Shown here in pieces: positions 10,054 to 21,345 of a stretch of 64,000 nucleotides of DNA. The stretch lies in assembly GCF_010183535.1 (NCBI RefSeq), contig NC_071331.1:4650001-4714000 (forward strand), given 5' to 3'. The notes below the pieces were generated by a model. That model did not search any database. It had not been told where the DNA came from and worked only from the letters and a program-made list of their open reading frames with translations. The position numbers and the translations under genes are program-made. Position 1 is the first letter of the stretch, and every line of letters starts with the position of its first letter. The DNA is from Caenorhabditis remanei. Lineage: Eukaryota; Nematoda; Chromadorea; Rhabditida; Rhabditidae.

Positions 10054-12074
10054 CCCAAAATATTTGAATTTTTTCATGAATTTGTGCTGAAATTTTTGAA
10101 AAAGAGAATCAACTTTTGTTTGAGTTATTTCACATGATAATTCAGAAAGAAGATCACAAAATCTATGTGTACTACTAGAAACAGAAAAAAATACAGTTTC
10201 ATAACTTGCTTGTCTTCAAAAATTATAGAAGTTGCTAATGTGATGTATTGATGTATATGACTCAAAAAAAAGCAAAATTCATCTGGACGAAGTGTAAAAC
10301 TAGAAGAATGAGGAGTAATTTTTCACAAATAGCGCACAAAAGTTGTTTCTAATTAATTTACTATCCCGGTCCATTCTTCCTTACACTATACTACATGTGG
10401 GAACCATACATCTCATTCTTAAAAGCTGGAATTTCATATAACCACTCCTCTAGTGTCAACTCATTGCCATGAAACTGGATTTATCCAAAAGCATTCCGAA
10501 TTATTTTTGGTTGTATGTGATTTTTTTTTCCCAATTCTTTATTGTATCCCAATATGTCAGTGGGTATTCAAAAACCGCTTGTGTTATGAAACAAACTTGT
10601 ATCAGAAAATTTTCAGTGTCTATCTATTAAGTACCCATTGATCGAGACATGTGGTCAAAATATTCACAATGATTTTGAAACTGTAACAAGTGAGAATTCA
10701 CAATGTGATAGCTGAAAATTGTTAATACGATCCTATTTTGAATAATCGAAAATTACTGTTCAAATTCATTTTATTAATGAAACCAATGAATATTTGAGCA
10801 AAACTTGTAATGAGTCCTTTGAGTGAAACAGTATTTTTATTCTGTCATGATAAATCTGAAAATGAGGAAATAAGTGCTTTTTTTTAAATCACTAAAGAAC
10901 TAATAAAAATCATCAATTCAGTCGAATTTTTGCAGAAACTGCCCCAAAAACCAAAATGAAGTGTAATATGAACCGAACTCTTATGAACAATGAATTTCCT
11001 ACAAAGTTTCAGTTTCTTTATGTCTTTAATAAAAAAATGTGTCTGTACTAGTCCATCGAATCCAAACCTGAATACTTTGCAAACAAACTTTAGGTCGACA
11101 ATATGAACAGTAACCATCAAATGTCACAGAATTTAGTTGACCAACTAGAAAAGAGTAGGAAAGAGAGGACTAGAAAGATGAATAAAAAAAATCAAAAGTT
11201 TATAAAAATGAATTTCCTGAAACCGTAAGTTTATTTATTGTAATTGCGATACGTCACTCATTTTCGTATAGCCAAGATTAAAATAGGCATTTTACTTTAT
11301 TTGAAAGCTTATTATGCCAAAAACTACCGGAGTATTTAAAACAAGTTATATATTCTCGGGTTAATGAAATTGCAAAGTTTTTTTATATGTATTCAATACT
11401 CTGATTAAGTTTCCTGAGAACAACATAGATTTCTTGTTGTAGATATGAAACAGGTTTTTTTGATCGGCACAGAAAATCGGATGGTGTCGGCAGCCCGGTC
11501 CCTGCAGCTTGGAACTCGCATAATCTGTTTTTTTTTAATTTCAAAATTACTGCACTTGAAAACAACAATCTCATTACTATCCCAATATTTCAGATGTAGT
11601 ATTCACTAGGTTTCTGAAACAGTAACGTAATTCCAACTATTTGAGAGCACGTCCCAGTGAGAAGTGAAAAATGAAGACCCCTTAGCCAGACTTGAAATTT
11701 TACAGTTTCACTTAGAATGGGTACTATGATGTCCATTTTCGCTAATCTCACCTGTGTCATCAATTCAGAAACTAAAAGTAAATGGACCTAATGCTGAGAA
11801 ACCGCTGAGTTTAACAATTGAATGAAGTCAGTTTTTTGGAAGGTTGTGATTTGAGATGTTTTGGATTTAGCACCGATTTGCATAATAATAAGCAGCTGCC
11901 AAGTTGTTTTTACGCCGTCAAACGAAGAAATTAGGTGCAGGTAAGTACATATGGTCTCGGTGCAACATGATTTATGTATATTTTTAAGAGGGAGAAAAGA
12001 GGGGAAGGAGAAAAAAAACGTAGGGAAGTGCCGTTGCGAGAAGAGGCGAGCGTTGGCCTAAAAAGGCCGGGGTA
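10054..12074. other. Intergenic stretch with a MITE fragment
   Basis: No gene supported. The piece at about 10870-10955 closely matches the interior of the nested MITE (about 8641-8735), including GTCGAATTTTTGCAGAAA and GCCCCAAAAACC, so it is a transposon remnant. TGAAACAGT-type motifs occur repeatedly (near 10827, 11446 and 11612). Around 11935-12070 the sequence becomes purine- and GC-rich with a donor-like CAG|GTAAGT (about 11939), but no exon partner was found. Confidence 0.45.
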
Positions 12075-12082
12075 CTGTAGAC

Positions 12083-12150
12083 CAGGGCTGTGCGGCAACA
12101 AGTTGCCGAGTTGCCGAATTGCCGAAAAAAGCTTTTGCCGCACAGCCTTG
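12083..12150. mobile_element. Miniature hAT-like hairpin element, 68 bp
   Basis: Inverted ends CAGGGCTGTGCGGCAA and TTGCCGCACAGCCTTG enclose short GTTGCCGA repeats. An exact 8-bp duplication, CTGTAGAC, lies at 12075-12082 and 12151-12158. CAGGG ends and 8-bp duplication fit hAT. The element is almost entirely stem and could fold as a hairpin. Confidence 0.88.
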
Positions 12151-12158
12151 CTGTAGAC

Positions 12159-15100
12159 AAATGCGCGCGCCGTTTAAATAATGAGGAGCGGCAATAAATT
12201 AATAGAATTCGGTAGAATTAACCGTTTTTAAGTAGAAAAAAAGGGAATATGAAGTAGAGGAGCAGAGATAAATGGCTAGAAGAGTTGTTTGGGGGATTTT
12301 GCTGGGAAAGTCGGTGTGACCCGAAATTATGGGGCCGATAAATTGGCAGGTTGAATATTAGAGGTGTCAAACTGACAACAGAATACATATGATTACTGAT
12401 GAGCGTACATGTATGCATCCAACTAAAAATTAACAAAAAACATTGAAAAGAATTGTATAAATGAGTTATAAGAATCGATAGTGATGTTCCGATGTTGCAC
12501 GCATATCAAATGTTATTTCCAGAAAAAAACTTGATTTGAGTCGTCATGAAAGGGCTCAATAACCGTGTCAACTTAAACCACAAACATAAAATTGAGACCA
12601 AATCAGTTTTTGAAAGGATTTGAGTTGCCAAATTTCACTTGTTTATTCAAACATTTTATGAAATACATCTACAGAGACTATTTCTGATGACAATAACTTG
12701 GAGAAAAGATGAACTCTAAAATTCAGTTGATACTTTTTAAAATCGGTGTTTCAAAGAAGCACTCGGTTCCGAATTTTCAAAATTTCTGAAGTTTGTGAAA
12801 CAGTTACACAGCCAATCAAAATGAGTTTGTGTATAAACTGAATAAATCCTTAAATACTAACATTCGTTCTTTTCAAATATAAGTTCTGTCAGAATTCATA
12901 ATTTCGGGAATCCTATTCCAGTTTTTATGGTTTGGATTGTTACACTCTTACCGTACAATCATATCATTAGTTTGAGATGTTTTGAGCATTTCCCTGTTCC
13001 ATGAAACGGAAATATTTAGCATTATTTTCATAATAAATAATTAAAGATACATAAGTACAGTCAGATTGGGATGTGAATAAGAATAGAATAGAGAACAAAA
13101 TTAGGATCTATATGGGGATTTTCTAGAATGTTCTTTCATTCTTGTTTCCAGTAAATAAGAGCTAATTGTAACAGCGTATGCATAAATTAATGTTCTGATA
13201 AATCAATAAACCGTTTCAAAATTTCAATATTGAAGGAATCGTAAAGAGAATTAATTTCGATTTTCAAGATCATTTGATTGCTTTTTCAACTATTTGATTA
13301 GAAATGCTCTAATTTCCTTTGTTATTTTTTTTAAATAAATGTGCCAGAAATAAAAATTGTAGCCCGATTTACAGCAGCATGTTTTAAAAAAACTGTGAGA
13401 AAAAAACGACTGAATAGTTTTGAATTTTCAAAGTTTTCAATAGTTTCAGTTTCAAAATGTTTTTTTGATGTATTGAAATGCAAATATTTGTGGAAACTAC
13501 GAGTCAAAACAACATACGTTTCAAAGATGTTCTGAAGCAGAAATAGTCTACTGGGAGTGGATGTTGGGTCAAATGACAATCATAACCCTTGAAAAAGAAA
13601 TTTAAAAAGACAATTGTAATTTCATTTGTTTTTATTAGATTAAATACAAATTTCTGTTTCTACCTGTAATAATTTATTGTCAAAGTTATCGATTTCTCAA
13701 TTACTCCTTGAAACGTAAACAAGTCCAGTTTGCTCATAATTTATTGTATTTCGAATTTCAAAATATTTATTTGAGTTATTAGCTTTTCAAAAAAAAAATA
13801 AATTTAATAGTTGGACAGCATTAGTAACATATACGATAGACGAAATTTAGATTTCATAAATTGCTCAAATCCAACAACCCTAATTTATCGATGGAAGTAA
13901 AATTTAGTTTTAATGGGCTCGAATAGTTAAACACTGCTTCTATGAAGGGACAAATACATTTTTATTTCAACAAATCCATTAATGCAGAGTGTTGTATTTC
14001 ACTCTATTTCTTGGTTTCTATGTTCACGTGGTGCTGAAAAATCGTTCGATTTGTGTGAAAGACTAACATATGTAGTGGATTGGAACTCATTGGAACTGAA
14101 CTGAAGAAAACAGTAATGATGTGTTTTGATGATTGGGAATTTTTTTAGTGATCACGGTTTGCAGAAAATGTGGAACACATCAGATTCCAGAGCGCATTCA
14201 CAAGTTTCTGCGGTTTATGAAACCGGAATATTTCTTAATAATTTTAGATAACATATAATGCAAATAGTATTTTCAACAAATTAAAAAAATTATTACTCAA
14301 TTTCTTTTGGTTGTTGAAATCGGTTAAAATCCATAGCAACTCTGTTGTATACATTTGGAAAACTATGATATTAAAAATTCGTGTCAAAAATTTCTGTTTC
14401 TCTGTGCCACCAATTGTGGTTTTCAAGTATCTCAACATTACACATGTAATTTTCACTATTTTCCTGAAACAGTAACTTCATTCTTTATTATTTAAGCACA
14501 TCCCAGGTACGGGTAGGAAATAAAGACCCCCTTGGACAGACTTTGAAAATTTACAGTTTCATTAAGAATGCATTTTGTATTTTTTTTAGATTTGGCTACT
14601 AGGAGATCGAAATCTGTCGCTCGCGGCAATTATATTGAATTTTACGGTTCAGTATGAGCGTATCAAACAACGGAAATGTTTAGTTTCAATCAAAAGTTCC
14701 ACAACAATCAAAGTGAAAAATCGAAAATTGGTGCTACTTTTGGATCGGTGAATTGTGGTTTAACGACATTCGGATTCATGAAACAATATAGTCATATCAC
14801 TCTGTTTTAAGATTTCAGACTTTCTGTTATTTTTGAAACAGTCGCATGAGTTTTTCAATTTTCACCACACAAAGTTAAACTAGAATTTTAATGTAAAATG
14901 AAGAGAGGAAGGAAACGTGTGTTCTATAATGTAATTCTTGTGTTGTTATTAATAACAATTTTCTTAGTTATAACAGAAAATGATGTAAACGCATGAATTA
15001 TAGCAGGTTCGAAACAGTATCTTGAATATTTTCTACAATTGTTTTCAATAATTTGAAAACGCTAGGAAACTTATTTTTGCTTTCAAAAAATCACATCAGA

Positions 15101-16560
15101 GCCACTACAAATAATAGAAGAGCCACTACAGATAAATATTCATTAATATTTTAGAAAACGTGGGAAACACAGATTTCAGTCAATATCTGTAATGATGAAC
15201 TTCTCACACAAAAGTTCGCAATTTGCCGCGCATAACAGTCTGCAAACTACTTCTCAGTTCTATCAGGTCGTAGAAACAGAGATCTTGGTTTTAAATTACT
15301 TATGCAATTAAACAAATTGTAATGATACTTTTCAACTTTCTAAAGAAATCGCTGTTACAGATAATGCGTTTAAAATTTGGATGATTATTTTCAGAGATAA
15401 GTATGCATAAAAGGATCACTTTTGTTAAAAGTCTCGGATACAAACGATTCATACTTTAGGTTCTCATCAAAACAGTAGTATGAGTTTTTTCATTTTAGGA
15501 ATCCGATTCCGAGTTTTTTTGGTTTCAGTTTAGTATGTTCAACAATGAATTTTACAAAACTGAATTTTCCAGTTTCGAGTTGTTAGCATAACACCTAAAG
15601 CATGTTGAAATTGATAAGGTATGATTTGAATGATGGTGAAAGAAATAAAATAGATAACCGGTTTCATCGACATTGAATGTTCTATCCAATATCTTTTGAA
15701 AACGGATTCTTTTCTTTTTTATTTATTTCTGAACTCTTGATGCTTTAAATATTCCATGCGCTCAATGATTCTGACAATTTTGAGCCGTACTTTTTATAAT
15801 TCAGCGTCACGGGTTTGAACAACTTGCAGCACAAAACTAGTCCAACATTACTGAATTTGGTTCGAAAACTATATGATGTTGTTGAAACTTGTTACATAAC
15901 ATTCATGAAACTGAATATTATTTTAGTTTTACGTTACTCACAAGGTGTAAAGGTGTCATGTGGTGTAATATATATTCATCAAAACGTTAAAAGTACTCCT
16001 ATTGAAATGAAAACATCAAACAGCAATTGGGAAATTATAAATCCAACTATCAACACTCACTATAAGGTTCTGAAGCAGAAAACATATCGGAACGTAGGAC
16101 CACTGGAAGTATACATGACAGTTTTTATTAAAATTTATAAAATTTAGAAAGGGTTCATTTAAAACAGCTATCGGCATAATAAATAAACTTGATGAGAATG
16201 TGTTTGGTAGTAAATCAAAAGAACTGTTTGGAACAAACAATTTGAAAGAAATTGTTCTAAAATTTTCTAAAGATTTGTATTTCTTTTGGTTTTAAAATAT
16301 TAACCCGCAATGAGTTTATCCTGTTTCACAACCTGCACATCAGCATTTCTTTTTCCTGTGATACCGTTAACCCAACCTTTTATATATATATATATATATA
16401 TATTCATTTTCAGATACAGTGTATATATCTGATGTGGCTACGTAACGAGGATGACCATATTGATCTGTATCCAAAAATTGTATTCTATAAATAAATCCCG
16501 TTTTTCGTGCTTCTTATCAGTGATATCACACAAAAAGCTCTCACCCTCGAGTAACCTCTT
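12159..16560. other. AT-rich intergenic region with no supported gene
   Basis: Frames here are short, AT-rich and lack splice or domain support. Visible features are recurrent TGAAACAGT/ACTGTTTCA motifs (near 12792, 14466, 14838 and 15010) and one dinucleotide run (16381-16402). About 14460-14570 resembles about 11605-11720 (CTGAAACAGTAAC, then GACCCC, CAGACTT and ACAGTTTCA), suggesting a dispersed or duplicated non-coding unit. Confidence 0.4.
16381..16402. repeat. (TA)n microsatellite
   Basis: About eleven uninterrupted TA dinucleotides. Confidence 0.9.
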
Positions 16561-16669
16561 TACTATTCACTCAATTTTTTCATGCAAAGATCTATCATTT
16601 TTATTACATCTAGACAAATAAAATTTAACACAATTATAAAACAGTCAAATATAAGTGTATCCAATCATC

Positions 16670-17252
16670 CTAAATATCAACCAAAAAATCCGATTTTCCA
16701 ATCCCTCCACCTCTTCCATTTCTTTTTCTTTTTTGATAGTTTTTCTTCTTTGATCTCAATTTCTTCGGTTTGAATTCCACCGATTTCTTCTTTGGCTCTG
16801 GTTTTGATCTCGACTCCTGAAGTCTCAATTCCTGCGTCAATCGTTTGTTTTCTTTCTTCAACCAGTGGATTGCAACTGTTTCTGGGCTCTTCTTGATTGG
16901 AAAGGACTGCTTTTCCAGTTCAGAATCCTGATCCTCAGCTTCTTGCTCCTCGATCTCCTCTTTGATCTCCCTAATAACTCTCGGCGTGTCTTGCTCAGGT
17001 ATCTCTTGTTTCACGATACCAGTCAGACCCTTCTGCTCGCTCAGACACTTGATCAATTTGTTCGCATCGTCGAGTCTCTTCTTCAACTGCTCGCTCACTC
17101 GCTTCTCAGTTCGCAGGTTCCGAACGACTCTCTCCAGATTCTTAATTTATAACCAAGATCTCTGCTTCAACGACCTGATAGATTTATTTCACTTACTTCT
17201 CACGGTTTTCCCGTTGCTCCTTCAGAAATTTCTTCGTGAGGTTTGACGCCAT
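16670..17252 (-). CDS. Small charged coiled-coil protein of unknown function
   Basis: Read on the minus strand. An ATG at 17252 opens MASNLTKKFLKEQRENRE and meets a good donor (GTAAGT, after 17197). The main open segment ends in a stop at 16670 and has heptad-like coiled coil (NLRTEKRVSEQLKKRLDDAN), an acidic middle (IKEEIEEQEAEDQDSELE) and a strongly basic tail (PKKLRSKKKNYQKRKRNGR) that could be a nuclear localisation signal. An AATAAA lies downstream near 16600. The splice is unclear. The best acceptor (TATCAG, about 17176) leads to an in-frame stop; a weaker site near 17143 (exon starting AGTCG) restores the frame and gives roughly 160 residues. The gene may therefore have a non-consensus acceptor, a sequence error or early decay. 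I recognise no family. Confidence 0.5.
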
Positions 17253-17813
17253 GGTTTTATAGTGTTGGAGTTGGTAGTACATTTTTCAGTTGAGTTTTGT
17301 TCTTCTGAAAAAATAGAACTGATATTCACCAAAAATAAGAAAGAAAGGAAACAGACCGCTAGAATGAGGTACAGACCGCTAGAATGAGGTATCTTGACAG
17401 TGGAGAATCAATAAGTCGTCCTCTTATTTGGGTGTCGTGTGCGCGCGCTAATTTTTGACCTACCTGTCATTTTTTGGGAAGAAAACGGGTCTCCAATCGT
17501 CTTTTTTTGTAGGATTGGTCAAGATCTGATTTTGAGGTCGTTCAAGTAAATAAAACTGTATGAAAGTTTTTTCAAAATATATATTGAACAGTAATTATTT
17601 CATTGACAACACCGTATTGAACCGCATTTGAGAATGACTCCGGGGCGTTTTGAGTTTTTTTGCCACTCACATTCAGAAGATTATTATTCTACAGTTTCAA
17701 GAGCTAGAGAAATTTGTACACTGTGATACAAGACCATTGATCGTGTAGTTTTTTTTAGGCGTTTGGGCATTTGCTTTTTATGTAAGAAGTTTTGTTTTTC
17801 TATGAGAAATCAT
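17253..17813. other. Upstream region of the coiled-coil gene with an exact 20-bp duplication
   Basis: A 20-bp unit containing GACCGCTAGAATGAGG is present twice head to tail (17351-17370 and 17371-17390) without mismatch. A CG-rich GTGCGCGCGC lies near 17430. About 17690-17750 recurs at about 19457-19510 (CTACAGTTTCAA, AGCTAGAGAAA and GTACACTGTGAT), linking this area to the duplication on the right. Confidence 0.55.
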
Positions 17814-18360
17814 GGCTCTATTACAGTTTAGATGTCCTTTAAAAACTTGAACGTCCCAAAAAACACTTAGACGTCCCTTAAAACACTTAGACGTCCCTTG
17901 AAACACTTATACGTCCTTTCAAACTCTAATTTTTTTAAAACGTCCTTTCAAAAGTTTAGACGTCCCAAAAAACGTTTAAACGTCCCATAAAATGTGTAGA
18001 CGTCCCTTGTAATCCCAAAATATAGTTCTGAAGATTTAAACGTCCCAAAAAACATTTAAACGTCCCAAAAAACATTTAAACGTCCCAAAAAACATTTAAA
18101 CGTCCCAAAAAACATTTAAACGTCCCAAAAAATATTTAGACGTCCCTTGAACACTTTCAGTGGCTTTTAATGTTGAAGGGACGTCTAAACATTTTTTGGG
18201 ACGTTTAAATGTTTTTTGGGACGTCTAAATGTTTTTGAACATATTTGGGATCCGAAAGGACGTTTAAATGTTTCAAAGGACGTCTAAGTGTTTCAAGGGA
18301 CGTCTAAGTGTTTTTTGGGACGTTCAAGTTTTCAAAGGACATCTAAACTGTAATAGAGCC
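17814..18360. mobile_element. Foldback element with AACGTCCC tandem repeats, 547 bp
   Basis: Inverted ends GGCTCTATTACAGTTTAGAT (17814) and complement (ending 18360). Both arms are made of about 20-bp units of the type ACATTTAAACGTCCCAAAAA; five near-identical copies stand in tandem at about 18030-18135. An exact 8-bp duplication, GAAATCAT, lies at 17806-17813 and 18361-18368. The 8-bp duplication suggests hAT, although the ends begin GG rather than CA. No coding potential. Confidence 0.85.
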
Positions 18361-18599
18361 GAAATCATAATATTCGAAAAAAAGACCACTCAAATTTTGA
18401 AAACATTCTCGGAGAAAAACTTATATATTTCGGGTTTCGATGTGCCAGATATGTATATTTTTCATCAACAATTTTAAGAATTCGTTTTTCGAAAAAAAAT
18501 TGTTGTTTTAAAGTATTGGTTGATAATATTTAATAATAATGAGAAAAAGTAAAAATTTCTGTTAGAATATCGTGATTTTTTATACACTTCTATAAAATT

Positions 18600-20430
18600 G
18601 GTTGAAGATGTAATTTGACATGCAACAGAGAGATAGTATCAAGTGTTCCAAACCTACACACACATTAAAAAGGTTTTTGAAACAGTTGCAAAAATGTGTT
18701 TCATGTTTTTCAGAAATAACCGACAAAACTATTAGAAATAAATATTGTGTATGAATATTCTGGTATGATCAATTTTTTGAAAATTTCCAACAGTTTCTGA
18801 TTTTTGAATTATTAAGGCTTCTCCTGTTCTGGAAGAGTTTTTTTAAGAGCATGGTTAAGAAAAGATGTGAATTTGGCAGCCCGTTATTCTTATTGTGAAG
18901 GCCTCCTAACAAAATGTATACTGTTTCTATCTCTGCCGAAAAGGGTAAGGGTTTTTTTTAGCAATGTTAACCATGACAACCTTACGTTTGCTAGAAATAA
19001 CCGATTTCAAACTTTCACAGTTCAAGTCTGCCTAGATTTCTATGTTGTTAACAAATTATCATTCTCATGATTTTTTAATTAAGACTTCTGTTTCAAGTTT
19101 AAGTCTAATTCTTATTTGGTTTTAGTTGAACGCTATCGATTTGGCATTGGTTGCTGCGTCCAAAATACCTCGTGCACTAAATAAATTATATTAACAGAAA
19201 TTTAAGAAAACTGGTTGAAACCTATTTTCTCGTAGTTAGTTGAAACTTTTTCAGCTTCACTAAGGTTGTGTATCCCTGAGTTCGGCGGAAATCAAACATC
19301 TTGGTCATTCTCAATGAAAATTAATTCACTAATGTTCAGAAACAGAAAATTTCTTTGAATTTTTTGATAGATAGATGGATATGTATACAAAAAACGTCAA
19401 ACTACATGTTATTATATATTTATTGGCTGAAGAAATTTGATCCACATTCAGTAGATAAGTATTCTACAGTTTCAAAAGCTAGAGAAAATTGTACACTGTG
19501 ATTGAAAGCCGTAACTTTTATCTTTAGGTATTTTTTGACCTGGTTACATTGTAAAAATTAGTTTTTCTTCCAGTTGAAGTATTGTGACATTCTCAATGCA
19601 TGTTCCTTGCTCTAGTTACATGCGTGTTTTTCAGAAAAGGCGACAAAACTATGAGAACTTATTGTACACGTATAAATCTCTTTCCTCGAATCATCAATTC
19701 TACCAATTTTCCCATCAGTTTCTGATTTCTGACTTCTCAATGCTTCTCCTATTCTGGAAGAGTTTCTTTATACAATTTGATTATTACCCATCCGCCGGTG
19801 GCTGACCACTCGCTCAAAGTTCGGCCTTGGGACGCGGAGTGGGTCTCGACACGTAATTTCGATTTACGGCGGCTCTTGACCGTACTTTCGCCATAAAAAA
19901 GTTTTTTACTACGGTAGTCGCGTCGAGACCCACTCCGCGTCCCCGGGCCGAACTTTGAGCGAGTGGTCAGCCACCGGCGGGGTTATATGGAAAATTGAGA
20001 ACATTCTATAAAAGGTGGAAACCCGTTATTCTTATTGTGAAGGCATTCTAACAAAATCCATACTGTTTCTATGTCTGCTCAAAGGATAGGATTTTTTTCA
20101 GCAATGTTGATCCATGGTTTGACCAATTCCCAACTATGACAGCTCCAGTGTGTCTAGATTTCTATAAGTTTGTAACAATTTATCGGTCTTCTGATTTTTC
20201 AATTGGAACTTCTGTTTCAAATCTAACACTAATTCTTATTTGGTTTTAGTTGAACACTCTCCATAATGTATTTTTTTCGGAAAATGATCAAGAGACACAT
20301 TTTTATTGTTTTGTTAATCGTTTCACACGTTTCACACATAGCACAAAACAAATGGCTTCAACATAAATTTATGAAAACTAGTTAAAACAAATTTTTCTCG
20401 TTGTTAGTTAAAACTTTTTCAGTTTCACTA
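18600..20430. repeat. Diverged tandem duplication of non-coding DNA
   Basis: About 18690-19260 is paralogous to about 19615-20430. Shared blocks include GTTTTTCAGAAA with GACAAAACTAT, CAGTTTCTGATTT, TTCTGGAAGAGTTT, CCCGTTATTCTTATTGTGAA and ACTTCTGTTTCAA, in the same order. The second copy was interrupted by the MITE at 19787-19982. No frame is kept in either copy. Confidence 0.7.
19787..19982. mobile_element. Foldback MITE, 196 bp, probable TTA target duplication
   Basis: Terminal inverted repeats of more than 60 bp: CCGCCGGTGGCTGACCACTC continuing through GCTCAAAGTTCGGCC to GCGGAGTGGGTCTCGAC. TTA flanks both ends (19784-19786 and 19983-19985), a 3-bp duplication as used by PIF/Harbinger elements. 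The class assignment is tentative. It interrupts the tandem duplication described above. Confidence 0.75.
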
Positions 20431-20547
20431 AGGATGTATATCACTAAACTCTGCGTCTTCGAGAATTCTGGAAACATTGGGTTTTCAGTTTCCAAGTACA
20501 CATGTATATCGAATCTGCAAAAAATTGTAGTAACAGAATATTTTGAT

Positions 20548-20839
20548 CAGTTATGCGGAATTCCGACTTCCGGACAAGAAAGTTTATTTCCCACTTTCGC
20601 CATTCCATAACTGTGGAATTTGGAAAGAACACATTTCGCGAAAACACATGGAAAAATGGTCTAAATGGACAGAAAACTTTTCTTCAGACAAAAACTAATT
20701 TTCCACTGATTTTCGCGAATTTTTTCCTGGAGTTTTACAATTTTTGCAAAAAAATCTACTTCCGACTTTCAACTTCCATTTTTAAAATTTTACTTCCGAC
20801 TTCCGTTTTAGAAAAAAAAATCACTTCCGCACAACTCTG
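20548..20839. mobile_element. hAT-like MITE of the CAGAGTTG family, 292 bp
   Basis: The left end CAGTTATGCGGAATTCCG and the right-end complement CAGAGTTGTGCGGAAG match the family at 32414-32522 and 44095-44226. The interior holds repeated ACTTCCGACTTCCG. Flanks ATTTTGAT and GTCTTGAT agree at 6 of 8 bases, so this is an older insertion. Confidence 0.75.
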
Positions 20840-20847
20840 GTCTTGAT

Positions 20848-21345
20848 ATTTCTATAAGAACTCATTTAATTTATACTGTTTCTCATTGGTTTCTAACTAT
20901 TTTCTTTATTTCATTGGACAATGAACTCAGTATCAAAGTATGATGGAAAAAGTTGATAAAACATTATTGAGTTTCAAGGGGCAGTTACTGATGTCAGCAG
21001 GCACTTTGAATAATTGCATTTCTTGTCCCTTTAATTCATATCTCCTTTTAATCGAAATATTTAAACTTTGTTCCCTTCATAATACCTTTATTTTTAGCCT
21101 GAACGTGTTATGAAACACTTCTCTCTATTTTATTCCCCTTGGTTTTTGTGTTGTCATGCACCTGCCCTTCCCGTGGCACAACATCGTCAACATTTCAGTT
21201 TTAACCTGATTCCAGCTGCAAAATTGGTCGATTTTTGAGCATAAAAGTGAGGAGACTAACCAGTTATTAATGGTTGCACCTGTCTTCGAGTTAGAGAATT
21301 TGTGATTTATTCTGTTCATTTCATCCAATTTCAAACTTCAGTTCC
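20848..21345. other. 5' region of the Sru-like receptor gene
   Basis: No other gene seen. A TTCAG acceptor-like site ends at 21341, four bases before the receptor ATG, and could accept a spliced leader or an upstream non-coding exon. Confidence 0.4.

Noticed and set aside
15815..16147. 110-residue plus-strand frame
   Set aside because: AT-driven composition, no splice signals, no domain, no related copy.
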